Shown: piece by piece, positions 1 to 6,857 of the stretch
Numbering within the stretch: the first letter of the stretch is position 1
Layout of the letters: every line of letters starts with the position of its first letter
DNA from: Ruminococcus sp.
GTDB taxonomy: Bacteria > Bacillota_A > Clostridia > Oscillospirales > Ruminococcaceae
DNA length: 20,167 bases
Assembly (NCBI GenBank): GCA_017418765.1
Contig: JAFOMV010000031.1
Location: 1 to 20,167 of the forward strand
Direction: 5' to 3'
Notes under the pieces: generated by a model
Seen by the model: the letters and a program-made list of their open reading frames with translations, nothing else
Databases searched by the model: none
Told to the model about the DNA's origin: nothing
Position numbers and translations under genes: made by a program

Positions 1-115
1 AGAATCTATCGTTTATAGCCTCAGCATCCCCTTTGATCTGTGCAAGCTCCTTCTGAAGATCGGGGTCTTCAAGGGCATTCTCACACCAGAGGCTGTAAAG
101 TTCAGTTTCTGTCAT
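1..115 (-). CDS. phospho-sugar mutase (phosphoglucomutase/phosphomannomutase family), N-terminal fragment
   Basis: Only the first 38 codons are inside the window; the gene runs off the left edge. The peptide begins MTETELYSLWCENALEDPDL and continues with a GDAEAINDRF segment. This resembles the N-terminal helix of the large bacterial alpha-D-phosphohexomutases (an LW.N....D..L.....GD...I..RF pattern) that interconvert glucose 1-phosphate and glucose 6-phosphate. The catalytic serine loop lies outside the window, so substrate preference cannot be judged. The ATG is preceded by a clean GGGAGG ribosome binding site (minus strand, about 125-130). The gene follows the phosphofructokinase gene in the same direction but has its own promoter, with a terminator between them. 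Family assignment rests on a short N-terminus, so it is moderately sure. Confidence 0.65.
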   Translation of the reverse strand, partial: MTETELYSLWCENALEDPDLQKELAQIKGDAEAINDRF

Positions 116-145
116 AATAATACCTCCCAAACCAAATATACGAAC

Positions 146-174
146 ATTATAACATATTTTTCAAAATTTGAAAA
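146..174 (-). promoter_or_regulatory. promoter of the phospho-sugar mutase gene
   Basis: On the minus strand TTTTCA (169-174) lies 17 bases from a perfect TATAAT (146-151). This places transcription start about 25 bases before the start codon of the mutase gene. The surrounding DNA is AT-rich. Confidence 0.6.
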
Positions 175-335
175 GGGCTTTTTTGACTGAGAAACTAATT
201 TTTATATTTTAATAAATTGTGAATTAAATACAAATGGCTATATACCGCCATGAAATATGAGGCATATTTTTTTTGCATACCAATATTCCGTTGCCTTTCT
301 CCATGCGTTGTATGTTAATAATACACTATATAATC

Positions 336-370
336 AATAAAGCCATAGCATTTTTAGCTATGGCTTTATT
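336..370 (-). terminator. terminator between pfkA and the mutase gene
   Basis: A perfect 14-base stem (336-349 with 357-370) surrounds a 7-base ATTTTTA loop, just past the pfkA stop codon. The flanks are AT-rich on both sides, so it could act in either direction; on the minus strand it would end the pfkA transcript. The U-tract is not continuous. Confidence 0.75.
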
Positions 371-377
371 TATCACA

Positions 378-1460
378 TCAATCACCGAATGAAACGCCGA
401 TATCACGTGCGGCGATAACAAGATGATTCTCAACATCTACAAACTTTGTCTTGCCTGCAATATCTGCAAGCTTGTTGGAGGTTATCTTGTTACCTATCTT
501 TGCAACTGTGCGTCCGTACTTCTCCTGAGCGATGAGGTAAGCAGCATGTACACCGAACTGTGTGGAGAGCACACGGTCATAAGCGCTTGGAGCGCCGCCT
601 CTGAGCATATGTCCGGGAACGCATACTCTTGCTTCCATGCCTGTGTTTGCCTGTATCTGTGCGGCGATGCGGCTTGTAGCGGTGATGATACCGGCCTCTG
701 CACGCTTTTTTGCACGCTCTTTCTTTTTCATTTTAGCTTCATTGATATCGAAAGCGCCCTCAGCAACGGCAAGAATAGAGAAAGTCTTGCCGGAAGCACT
801 TCTTGCCATGACGGAATCACATATCTTTTCAATATCATAAGGGATCTCAGGAATGATGATAACATCTGCACCGCCTGCTATGCCTGCATTAAGAGTGAGC
901 CAGCCGGCCTTGTTGCCCATTATCTCACAGACGAGTATTCGTGAGTGGCTTGCTGCTGTGGTGTGGAGACGGTCAATAACATCAGTTGCTATATCAACGG
1001 CTGTATGGAAACCAAAGGTGACATCAGTACCAAAGATGTCATTATCTATTGTTTTGGGAAGTCCGATGATATTGAGACCTTCATCCGAGAGGAGCTTTGA
1101 GGTCTTATGAGTGCCGTTTCCGCCGAGGGTAAGGAGACAGTCAAGCTTTTGTTTTTTGTATGTCTCTTTCATGTTCTTGACCTTGTCAACGTTATCTTCG
1201 CCGATGACCTGCATCATCTTGAAAGGCTGACGCTTCGTTCCGAAAATAGTACCGCCCTGAGTCAGTATTCCTGAGAAAGCGGAAGGCGCCATTTCCTTGC
1301 AGAGATTGTTGATAAGTCCGTAGTAGCCGTTGGATATGCCTACTATCTCAACGTTTTCCTCGCCGAAGCGCTCATAACAGGCCTTTGCGACACCTCGTAT
1401 AGTGGCGTTGAGGCCGGGACAGTCACCTCCGCTTGTTAGTATTCCGATTCTTCTTTTCAT
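378..1460 (-). CDS. pfkA: 6-phosphofructokinase
   Basis: Phosphorylates fructose 6-phosphate to fructose 1,6-bisphosphate, the committed step of glycolysis, in the cytoplasm. The 360-residue protein begins MKRRIGILTSGGDCPGLNA, the family's nucleotide-binding start. It has GGNGT at 113-117, PKTIDND at 135-141 (catalytic base region), an EIMGNKAGW segment and GGADVIIIPE. The start at 1460 is chosen because CGGAGGT sits just before it; an upstream in-frame ATG has no ribosome binding site. Two specificity positions are mixed: Gly follows the GGN (as in ATP enzymes) and Lys precedes TIDND (as in PPi and mixed-substrate enzymes). The usual metal-contacting Asp of GGDG is Asn here. I recall GGNGTHKT-type sequences in clostridial PFKs, so this is probably a clade trait. 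Donor preference (ATP or PPi) cannot be settled from sequence alone. Confidence 0.92.
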   Translation of the reverse strand: MKRRIGILTSGGDCPGLNATIRGVAKACYERFGEENVEIVGISNGYYGLINNLCKEMAPSAFSGILTQGGTIFGTKRQPFKMMQVIGEDNVDKVKNMKETYKKQKLDCLLTLGGNGTHKTSKLLSDEGLNIIGLPKTIDNDIFGTDVTFGFHTAVDIATDVIDRLHTTAASHSRILVCEIMGNKAGWLTLNAGIAGGADVIIIPEIPYDIEKICDSVMARSASGKTFSILAVAEGAFDINEAKMKKKERAKKRAEAGIITATSRIAAQIQANTGMEARVCVPGHMLRGGAPSAYDRVLSTQFGVHAAYLIAQEKYGRTVAKIGNKITSNKLADIAGKTKFVDVENHLVIAARDIGVSFGD

Positions 1461-1509
1461 GCTGATACCTCCGTTTACAGTGATATATTGACCTGTCGGC
1501 ATGGCAGGT

Positions 1510-1515
1510 ATTATA
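1510..1515 (-). promoter_or_regulatory. -10 box likely driving pfkA
   Basis: A perfect TATAAT on the minus strand lies about 50 bases before the pfkA start, but no good -35 is found at 16-18 bases. An 8-base inverted repeat TATTTCAA/TTGAAATA (1549-1556 and 1563-1570) lies 33 bases further upstream and may be an operator. No terminator is visible between the upstream GGDEF/EAL gene and pfkA, so read-through is possible. Confidence 0.4.
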
Positions 1516-1618
1516 ATTTGTTTTCACAGGATGCCTCGATATTTTCTATATTTCAAAGATACTTGAAATACATACGGTATTCTGTATATCTTCCCGTGAC
1601 CCTTATGAAGACAGGTTC

Positions 1619-3850
1619 TTATTGTCTGGAGTATTTATCCAGGAATTTCTGGAGCTCATGTGCAGGCATCGGCTTGCCGTAAAGGTAGCCCTGACCGTAG
1701 TCACATCCTGCCATTCTGAGTATCGATTCCTGAACATGGTTTTCTATACCTTCTGCTATTGTTTCTATCTTTTTTGATTTAGCGATGCGGATAACTGCCG
1801 ATACTATCTCGTAAGCTATATTATCGTGTTCGATATCTGTGATGAACGAACGGTCCAGTTTAAGCAGCGTGATAGGCAGGGTCTGTAAATAACTCAGTGA
1901 GGAATAGCCTGTGCCAAAGTCATCCATAGCCAGCTTGACGCCAAGTTCACGAAGCTTGTTCATCTGGGAAATAGCGAAGTTGACATCACTGAGTGCGAGG
2001 GTCTCGGTAAGTTCGACTTCCAGCCACTGAGGGTCAAGACCTGCCCTTGCAAGCGCTTCAAATACCTTGTCCTTCAGATCAGTCTGATAGAAGTCGGAAG
2101 AAGCGAAGTTTATGGACATAACGATAGGAGGATAGCCCATCTTCTGCCACATCTTGTTCTGACGGCAGCCTTCGTTCAGCACGAAATCGCTGATCTTGCC
2201 GATAAGATGGGAGCTTTCGGCGATAGGTACGAAAGCATCAGGATTGATGATGCTGCCGTCGGGCTTTATCCATCTTATGAGGGCTTCAACGCCTATTATC
2301 TTGCTTGTAGCCAGATCGATCTTAGGCTGATAGAAAAGATGGAGCTCATTTCTTTCGATTGCGAGTGCAAGTGCTTTTTCCATTTCTGTATTGCCGATTA
2401 TGGAATCGTGCATACTTGGTTCATAAGCGCAGATGCAGCCCTGCGAACCGCTTGCTGATTTAAGGGCGAATTCTGCGTGCTCCAGAACATCACGGAATGA
2501 TTTGCCGTCTCGTGGGAGCATTGAATAGCCTGCCGAGCAGCTGAGGTTGATGGATGAGAGCTGATCGACAGCAAGTTTAGCAAATTCATCCTGTATTGCC
2601 TTTACGGTTCGTACAGGCAGTTCGTCATCTCCGTAATCACGCAGGAGCAGAGCGAAGTTATCGCCGCTTATACGTGCAGCAAGTCCTCCGGGGGTAACGA
2701 ACTTGTAAAGGATGTGTGCGAAATTACGCATTATAGTATTGCCGTTTTCATAGCCGCAGGTATCGTTGATGATATGGAAGCGGTCTATATCCATAACAAT
2801 TATCCAGAAGTTATAGTGCAGGAGATTGCTTGAATCGTAAATAGACTGCCCCTCGTCAAGCAGTTTATTTCTGTTTGCGATCTCAGTGACCTCGTCTATG
2901 TACGCAAGGCGTTCGATCAGTATATCCTTCTCGTGTTCCTCAGTGATATCGAGTATAGCGCCGCCGAAAAGAGGCAGGGTGTTCTCGGTTGCCTCAATGG
3001 ACTTGTATCGGAAGGAATACCATCTGTAGCCGCCCTTTGCGGAACGGATACGCATTTCAATGCTTTTGATCTCACGGCTGTCCATAGATCTGAGAGCACT
3101 GTCGAAAATCATACGGTCATTTGGATGAATGAGAGCACGCAGCTGAGCAGCAGTTATATTGCTGGATTTGAGGCCGAGCATTTTGACAGTTTCTGTAGAT
3201 GCACGGTAGTTTCTGCGGTCAACGCTCATTATAACACCGATCTCCGCAAGCTCCATAGATGAGTTGAAGAAGTCGTTGGCACTGGCGAGACTTACTCTCA
3301 TTTTTTTCAGTTCTGTCAGGTTGAAACCTGTGGATACATATATCGTATTCTTTTTGTTTCTCTTTACCAGGGAAGTGCTCCATGCGATGGATATCATGGA
3401 GGTATCTGCGCCCTTGAAGTGAGATTCATATGAACGGCTCTCTGCGATCTCCTTGAGGATGTTTTCATCGGGATCGCTGATGCCGAAGGCTTTCCATACC
3501 GCAGGCTTGTGATCTGATGCGGTATCGGGGAGCCCGAGCAGTTCACGCAGCTTTTTGTTCATGAAAATATATGAGAAATCATCAGCCCATATTATTATCT
3601 CGGTATTCATGTTTTCTGCGATCTTTATAATATTATCCCCGTCAACAGAATTATACTTTTTAAGGTATATCCTGCTGATCGCTCCGAGTATAATCGCACT
3701 GAAAAAAAGCGTAGATAAATATATGGTCAATGTTGTAGCTTTATAGTCGGGGTGAAGGAAACAAAATATTATCATAAAAACGGTTACTGCAGCGATTATT
3801 ACAGCGGCAATAACAGGGTTGCCTTTCTTTATGGCGACCGCCTCCTTCAA
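1619..3850 (-). CDS. membrane PAS/GGDEF/EAL protein, probable cyclic-di-GMP phosphodiesterase
   Basis: About 740 residues. Two N-terminal hydrophobic helices (about 13-32 and 39-59) anchor it in the membrane. One or two PAS-like regions follow (about 75-180 and 195-305, the latter ending GAILDITEEHEKD). Next comes a GGDEF domain (about 310-475) whose signature is SGDNF (395-399), so cyclase activity is unlikely. The EAL domain (about 487-740) looks complete: EALIRW (522-527), Asn581, the ELTE glutamate 613, the DDFGTGYSSL loop (643-652), Lys664, AEGIE around Glu700 and Gln720. Inference: it degrades cyclic di-GMP, with the dead GGDEF perhaps a GTP sensor. Start choice is uncertain: the TTG at 3850 has no ribosome binding site in front, while AAGGAGG (3842-3848) points to an ATA at 3830-3832. 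A perfect consensus promoter precedes it. Confidence 0.88.
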   Translation of the reverse strand: MKEAVAIKKGNPVIAAVIIAAVTVFMIIFCFLHPDYKATTLTIYLSTLFFSAIILGAISRIYLKKYNSVDGDNIIKIAENMNTEIIIWADDFSYIFMNKKLRELLGLPDTASDHKPAVWKAFGISDPDENILKEIAESRSYESHFKGADTSMISIAWSTSLVKRNKKNTIYVSTGFNLTELKKMRVSLASANDFFNSSMELAEIGVIMSVDRRNYRASTETVKMLGLKSSNITAAQLRALIHPNDRMIFDSALRSMDSREIKSIEMRIRSAKGGYRWYSFRYKSIEATENTLPLFGGAILDITEEHEKDILIERLAYIDEVTEIANRNKLLDEGQSIYDSSNLLHYNFWIIVMDIDRFHIINDTCGYENGNTIMRNFAHILYKFVTPGGLAARISGDNFALLLRDYGDDELPVRTVKAIQDEFAKLAVDQLSSINLSCSAGYSMLPRDGKSFRDVLEHAEFALKSASGSQGCICAYEPSMHDSIIGNTEMEKALALAIERNELHLFYQPKIDLATSKIIGVEALIRWIKPDGSIINPDAFVPIAESSHLIGKISDFVLNEGCRQNKMWQKMGYPPIVMSINFASSDFYQTDLKDKVFEALARAGLDPQWLEVELTETLALSDVNFAISQMNKLRELGVKLAMDDFGTGYSSLSYLQTLPITLLKLDRSFITDIEHDNIAYEIVSAVIRIAKSKKIETIAEGIENHVQESILRMAGCDYGQGYLYGKPMPAHELQKFLDKYSRQ

Positions 3851-3870
3851 TTTAAATTTAGACCAATATT

Positions 3871-3899
3871 ATTATAGCAAAAATAACTATAATTGTCAA
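3871..3899 (-). promoter_or_regulatory. consensus promoter of the GGDEF/EAL gene
   Basis: On the minus strand TTGACA (3894-3899), a 17-base spacer and TATAAT (3871-3876) form an exact housekeeping-sigma promoter about 20 bases before the ribosome binding site. Confidence 0.85.
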
Positions 3900-3990
3900 T
3901 GAAAAATTTACTTTAAAATTGCAGATTTTATAAAATTGACGGAAATATACAATTAAATTTCACGTAATGTACACTTTGATGATGTAATAT

Positions 3991-3998
3991 GTTATAAT
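3991..3998 (+). promoter_or_regulatory. extended -10 promoter of the two-component operon
   Basis: TATAAT at 3993-3998 is preceded by TG plus one base (TGTTATAAT, 3990-3998), the extended -10 form. There is no convincing -35, which suggests dependence on an activator or on the extended element. It points away from the GGDEF/EAL promoter and starts an mRNA with a leader of about 80 bases. Confidence 0.6.
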
Positions 3999-4011
3999 AG
4001 TTCACAGGGAG

Positions 4012-4060
4012 AATATGCTGTAAATGGCACTTTTTCGTGCTTACTGCATATTTTTATCTT
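4012..4060 (+). terminator. terminator-like hairpin in the response-regulator leader
   Basis: AATATGC (4012-4018) pairs with GCATATT (4046-4052). GTAA/TTAC and GCAC/GTGC steps continue the stem inside, with a small mismatch and a three-base bulge, and the outer pairs run into TTTTTATCTT (4051-4060). It sits between the promoter and the ribosome binding site, so it would attenuate the operon unless opened. It is imperfect and could be simple leader structure. Confidence 0.4.
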
Positions 4061-4082
4061 ATAAATGTACGGAGGTTTTTGT

Positions 4083-4757
4083 ATGGCTCATATTTTAGTT
4101 GTAGATGATGAAGTGAATATACGCAAGGTAGTACGTGAATATGCCGAGTTTGAAGGGTATGAGGTCACTGAGGCTGAAAACGGCATGGAGGCTGTAAATC
4201 TCTGCCATGACAATGACTATGACCTTATAATCATGGATGTGATGATGCCGAGACTTGATGGCTATTCTGCGTGTAAGGAGATACACAAAAGCAAGAATAT
4301 ACCCGTTATCATGCTTTCAGCAAGAGGCGAGGAGTATGACAAGCTTTTCGGCTTTGAGATAGGCGTTGATGATTATGTTGTAAAGCCGTTCTCTCCGAAG
4401 GAACTTATGGCGAGAGTAAAGGCTGTATTAAAAAGGAACACAAGACAGGAAAATGATGCACAGCTCGATAAATATGTCTTTGAGGGTCTTGAAGTCGATA
4501 TTTCGGGCAGAGAGGTATACGTCAACGGCGAAAAGGCTTCAATGACACCTAAGGAATACGATCTTCTTTTCTATCTTGTAAAAAATAAGAATATTGCGCT
4601 GACCCGTGATAAGCTCCTTGAAGAAGTATGGGGCTATGACTTCTTCGGTGACGACAGAACTGTTGATACACACATAAAGATGTTGAGAAACAGTCTCGGT
4701 GAATACAGAAAATTCATCGTCACCCTGAGAGGAATGGGATACAAATTTGAAGCTTAA
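4083..4757 (+). CDS. OmpR/PhoB-family response regulator
   Basis: A DNA-binding transcription regulator of 224 residues. The receiver domain (1-115) has the acidic pair in VVDDE, the phosphorylated Asp52 in IIMDVMMPRLDG, the conserved Ser79 and Lys101 in VVKPFSP. The C-terminal winged helix (about 125-224) has TPKEYDLLFYLVKN and the recognition region VWGYDFFGDDRTVDTHIKMLR, typical of the OmpR/PhoB class. The start at 4083 is taken because GGAGG (4071-4075) lies before it. The next gene, its probable kinase partner, begins inside the last codons of this one, implying translational coupling. The signal and target genes cannot be read from the sequence. Confidence 0.95.
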   Translation: MAHILVVDDEVNIRKVVREYAEFEGYEVTEAENGMEAVNLCHDNDYDLIIMDVMMPRLDGYSACKEIHKSKNIPVIMLSARGEEYDKLFGFEIGVDDYVVKPFSPKELMARVKAVLKRNTRQENDAQLDKYVFEGLEVDISGREVYVNGEKASMTPKEYDLLFYLVKNKNIALTRDKLLEEVWGYDFFGDDRTVDTHIKMLRNSLGEYRKFIVTLRGMGYKFEA

Positions 4758-6198
4758 AAAAATAAAAACCACTCAGAACAGGCTGCCGCTTAAATTTAAA
4801 GTATGGATATATTTCGTGCTTTTTACGCTTATGGTATTCCTGCTGCTGTGGGTATGTCAGATATTCTTCCTCGAAAACTTTTATGAACGCATGAAAGTCA
4901 GAAGCACATCTGCCAGTGCACGTCAGATAACGGAAGTCTACACTGATATGAGAGATAAGGACTTTTATGACAAAGTCTCGGAGATAGCTCAGAGGAACGA
5001 TTTCTGCGTGGAGATACTTGACAGGCACAGCCGTTCCATATTCTCTGAGGAAGTTCTGGGCGATTGCCTTATTCACGGCAGAGAAAATATGACTTTCATG
5101 TACGTACAGGAGATAACAAAAGCCGAAGACCATATCATAAGGGATATGATAAAGAACCCCCGAAGCGGATATGATATGCTGCTTTACGGCTGTACTCTCG
5201 GAGACCCGAATAAGCCTGACGGCTATCTGCTCATTAATTCTGCACTTGTACCTGTTGGCTCTACTGTTGATATAATCAAACAGCAGCTGATGCTGATAAC
5301 GATAATACTGATAATTGCTGCTTTCTTCATATCCATGCTGCTTTCAGAACACCTTTCACGTCCTATAGACAGGATAACGAGAGCGGCAGAAAAGCTTGCA
5401 GAAGGCGATTTCAATACCCGCTTTGACGGCAGAGGCTATCTGGAAGCCTATAAGCTTGCCGAGACTCTTACATATGCGGAAAAGGAGCTTTCAAGAGTCG
5501 ATACCATGCAGAGAGACCTTATTGCAAATGTATCCCACGATCTTAGAACTCCGCTGACTATGCTGAAAGCGTATGCGGAAATGATACGTGACCTCTCGGG
5601 AGGTAATCCTGTAAAGCGAAATGAGCATCTGGAAATAATAATAAATGAGACTGACCGTCTTGCTTTGCTGGTGAATGACATCCTTGATCTTTCTAAACTG
5701 GAAAGCGGAAAGCAGGAACTGAGCCCTTCTGAATTCGGTATACGTTCAAAGCTGAGCGAAATAATAGACCGATTTGCAGGTGTATCCGAGAAAAAAGGCT
5801 ACAGCATCGAGTTTTCGCCTGATGAGGAGAGAATGGTACGCTGTGATGTGGTCAAGATAGAACAGGTCATATACAACCTTATCAACAATGCCATAAACTA
5901 TACAGGCGAGGATAAAAAAGTCTTCGTCCGTCAGATAAATCGTCCCGATGGTGTCCTTATTGAAATAGAGGATACGGGACAGGGCATTGAAGAAGACAAG
6001 ATCAAGCTGATATTCGATAAATACTACCGTTCCGAGAATCACAAGCGTGAAGTGGTCGGTACAGGGCTGGGTCTTTCTATAGTAAAGGCTGTATTGAAAC
6101 TGCATGACTATGATTACGGTGTAAGAAGCGTTATCGGGAAAGGCTCGGTATTCTGGTTCAGGATAAGTGATGTTTCGGGCGGCGGTGAAAAGAAATAA
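4747..6198 (+). CDS. membrane sensor histidine kinase
   Basis: The partner kinase, 483 residues, starting at a TTG that overlaps the end of the response-regulator gene by 11 bases; the next Met is inside the first membrane helix, so TTG is the best start. Order: membrane helix (about 18-41), extracytoplasmic sensor region of about 140 residues with no recognised fold, second helix (about 181-200), HAMP linker (SRPIDRITRAAEKLAEGDF), phosphoacceptor His264 in NVSHDLRTPL, then a HATPase domain with the N box (NLINNAINYTG), G1 (DTGQGIEEDKI) and G2 (GTGLGLSIVK). All motifs needed for autophosphorylation are present. The ligand is unknown. Confidence 0.95.
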   Translation: MKLKKIKTTQNRLPLKFKVWIYFVLFTLMVFLLLWVCQIFFLENFYERMKVRSTSASARQITEVYTDMRDKDFYDKVSEIAQRNDFCVEILDRHSRSIFSEEVLGDCLIHGRENMTFMYVQEITKAEDHIIRDMIKNPRSGYDMLLYGCTLGDPNKPDGYLLINSALVPVGSTVDIIKQQLMLITIILIIAAFFISMLLSEHLSRPIDRITRAAEKLAEGDFNTRFDGRGYLEAYKLAETLTYAEKELSRVDTMQRDLIANVSHDLRTPLTMLKAYAEMIRDLSGGNPVKRNEHLEIIINETDRLALLVNDILDLSKLESGKQELSPSEFGIRSKLSEIIDRFAGVSEKKGYSIEFSPDEERMVRCDVVKIEQVIYNLINNAINYTGEDKKVFVRQINRPDGVLIEIEDTGQGIEEDKIKLIFDKYYRSENHKREVVGTGLGLSIVKAVLKLHDYDYGVRSVIGKGSVFWFRISDVSGGGEKK

Positions 6199-6216
6199 AA
6201 CTGAAACTATCTTTAA

Positions 6217-6260
6217 GGCATAGCTGCATAAAATACGCATATGTTCCGTATTTGCTATCC
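6217..6260 (+). terminator. possible terminator of the two-component operon
   Basis: AAATACG (6231-6237) pairs with CGTATTT (6247-6253), and outer pairs between 6217-6224 and 6254-6260 extend the stem with bulges. TTGTATATTTA follows. A second hairpin, TCGGAAG/CTTCCGA (6306-6312 with 6321-6327), lies 46 bases further on. Neither is a textbook terminator. Confidence 0.4.
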
Positions 6261-6431
6261 TTGTATATTTAGTGCGGTTAACGTGCGGTGCTGCCGTGAT
6301 GACTGTCGGAAGTTAACTCTCTTCCGATAATCATTATTCTATTGTGCATAATCAACAACGATAGACGGTATATCACTCTCGTTTTTCTACGGAAGAATTT
6401 ACTTGTTTTTCACAAAATATACATAAAGTTA

Positions 6432-6440
6432 TGTTATACT
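6432..6440 (+). promoter_or_regulatory. extended -10 promoter of a candidate leader RNA
   Basis: TGT followed by TATACT (6435-6440) forms an extended -10 box in AT-rich DNA. Transcription would start near 6447, in the middle of the 460-base gap between the histidine kinase stop and the metK promoter. No clear -35 is present. Confidence 0.5.
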
Positions 6441-6446
6441 ATAGTT

Positions 6447-6575
6447 GCTGAGGGAGAGATCCCGAAGCTGATTTTCATGGTAGTTTAATGTTTACCCCAA
6501 CACTAAACTATTAAATCCCCAATAATCCCTATATCATGGCAGATGAGCTTCCTTTAACGGAGGCTCATTTGTTAT
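6447..6575 (+). ncRNA. candidate structured small RNA or attenuator of unknown class
   Basis: No protein-coding signal. The predicted transcript of about 130 bases shows four elements. GGGA-GAGA-TCCC (6452-6463) is a small hairpin with a GNRA loop. TAGTTTAATGTT and AACACTAAACTA form a 12-base stem with one mismatch and a TACCCC loop (6481-6510). GAAGCT (6464-6469) can pair with AGCTTC (6546-6551). A 10- to 12-base terminator hairpin (6541-6570) is followed by a weak T tract. The GAAGCT-AGCTTC pairing uses the left arm of the terminator, so the two folds exclude each other, as in a riboswitch or attenuator. It matches no class I can name. It could instead be a free-standing small RNA. Confidence 0.45.
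6541..6574 (+). terminator. terminator of the candidate leader RNA
   Basis: ATGAGCTTCC (6543-6552) pairs with GGAGGCTCAT (6559-6568) with one G-U, and two outer pairs lengthen it. The loop is TTTAAC and TTTGTTA follows. Confidence 0.65.
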
Positions 6576-6658
6576 CCTGACGCAGATCGCATTAACCATG
6601 TGCAACTTGTGTGTATCTCCTGTATTTCGCTGTGATCAGACTTTTTTCAGCTTTTGTG

Positions 6659-6687
6659 TTGACAAATGGCGAACTATGGTGTATAAT
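6659..6687 (+). promoter_or_regulatory. consensus promoter of metK
   Basis: TTGACA (6659-6664), 17 bases, TATAAT (6682-6687): a perfect housekeeping promoter. Transcription would begin around 6694, directly at the 5' edge of the SAM riboswitch. Confidence 0.9.
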
Positions 6688-6696
6688 AAAAACATA

Positions 6697-6795
6697 CCTT
6701 ATCAAGAGCGGCGGAGGAAACAGGTCCTGTGAAGCCCGGCAACCTGACTATTTCGGTCAAGGTGCTAATTCCTGCGGTTTATCCGGAAGATGAGG
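6697..6795 (+). promoter_or_regulatory. SAM-I (S-box) riboswitch aptamer
   Basis: The conserved S-box blocks are present in order: CTTATCAAGAG, GGCGGAGGAAA, GTCCTGTGAAGCCCGGCAAC, and AAGGTGCTAATTCC. P1 closes with CCTTATC (6697-6703) pairing to GATGAGG (6789-6795). The aptamer binds S-adenosylmethionine and stabilises P1. It lies immediately upstream of metK, which makes SAM, so it gives end-product feedback. Confidence 0.95.
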
Positions 6796-6810
6796 ATTTT
6801 ATCAAAAATC

Positions 6811-6840
6811 AGAGCGTTCCGTATCGGAGCGCTCTTTTTA
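6811..6840 (+). terminator. expression-platform terminator of the SAM riboswitch
   Basis: AGAGCGTTCCG (6811-6821) pairs with CGGAGCGCTCT (6825-6835) around a TAT loop, with one G-U, followed by five T. With SAM bound this should stop transcription before metK. A candidate antiterminator is 6784-6788 (CGGAA) pairing to 6817-6821 (TTCCG); that part is inference. Confidence 0.9.
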
Positions 6841-6857
6841 ATTACAGGAGGTATAAT

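Noticed and set aside
423..944. A 173-codon plus-strand open frame across pfkA
   Set aside because: It is the antisense shadow of the phosphofructokinase gene, is Cys-rich in an unnatural way, and has no ribosome binding site.
6447..6500. Resemblance to a TPP riboswitch (GCTGAGGGA...CCCGAAGCTGAT)
   Set aside because: Only the first half is vaguely similar. The second conserved TPP block (GGATAATGCCAGCG-like) is missing and no thiamine gene follows.
6611..6857. Open frames running through the metK leader
   Set aside because: They overlap the promoter, riboswitch and terminator; the real metK start is at 6858 with a strong ribosome binding site.
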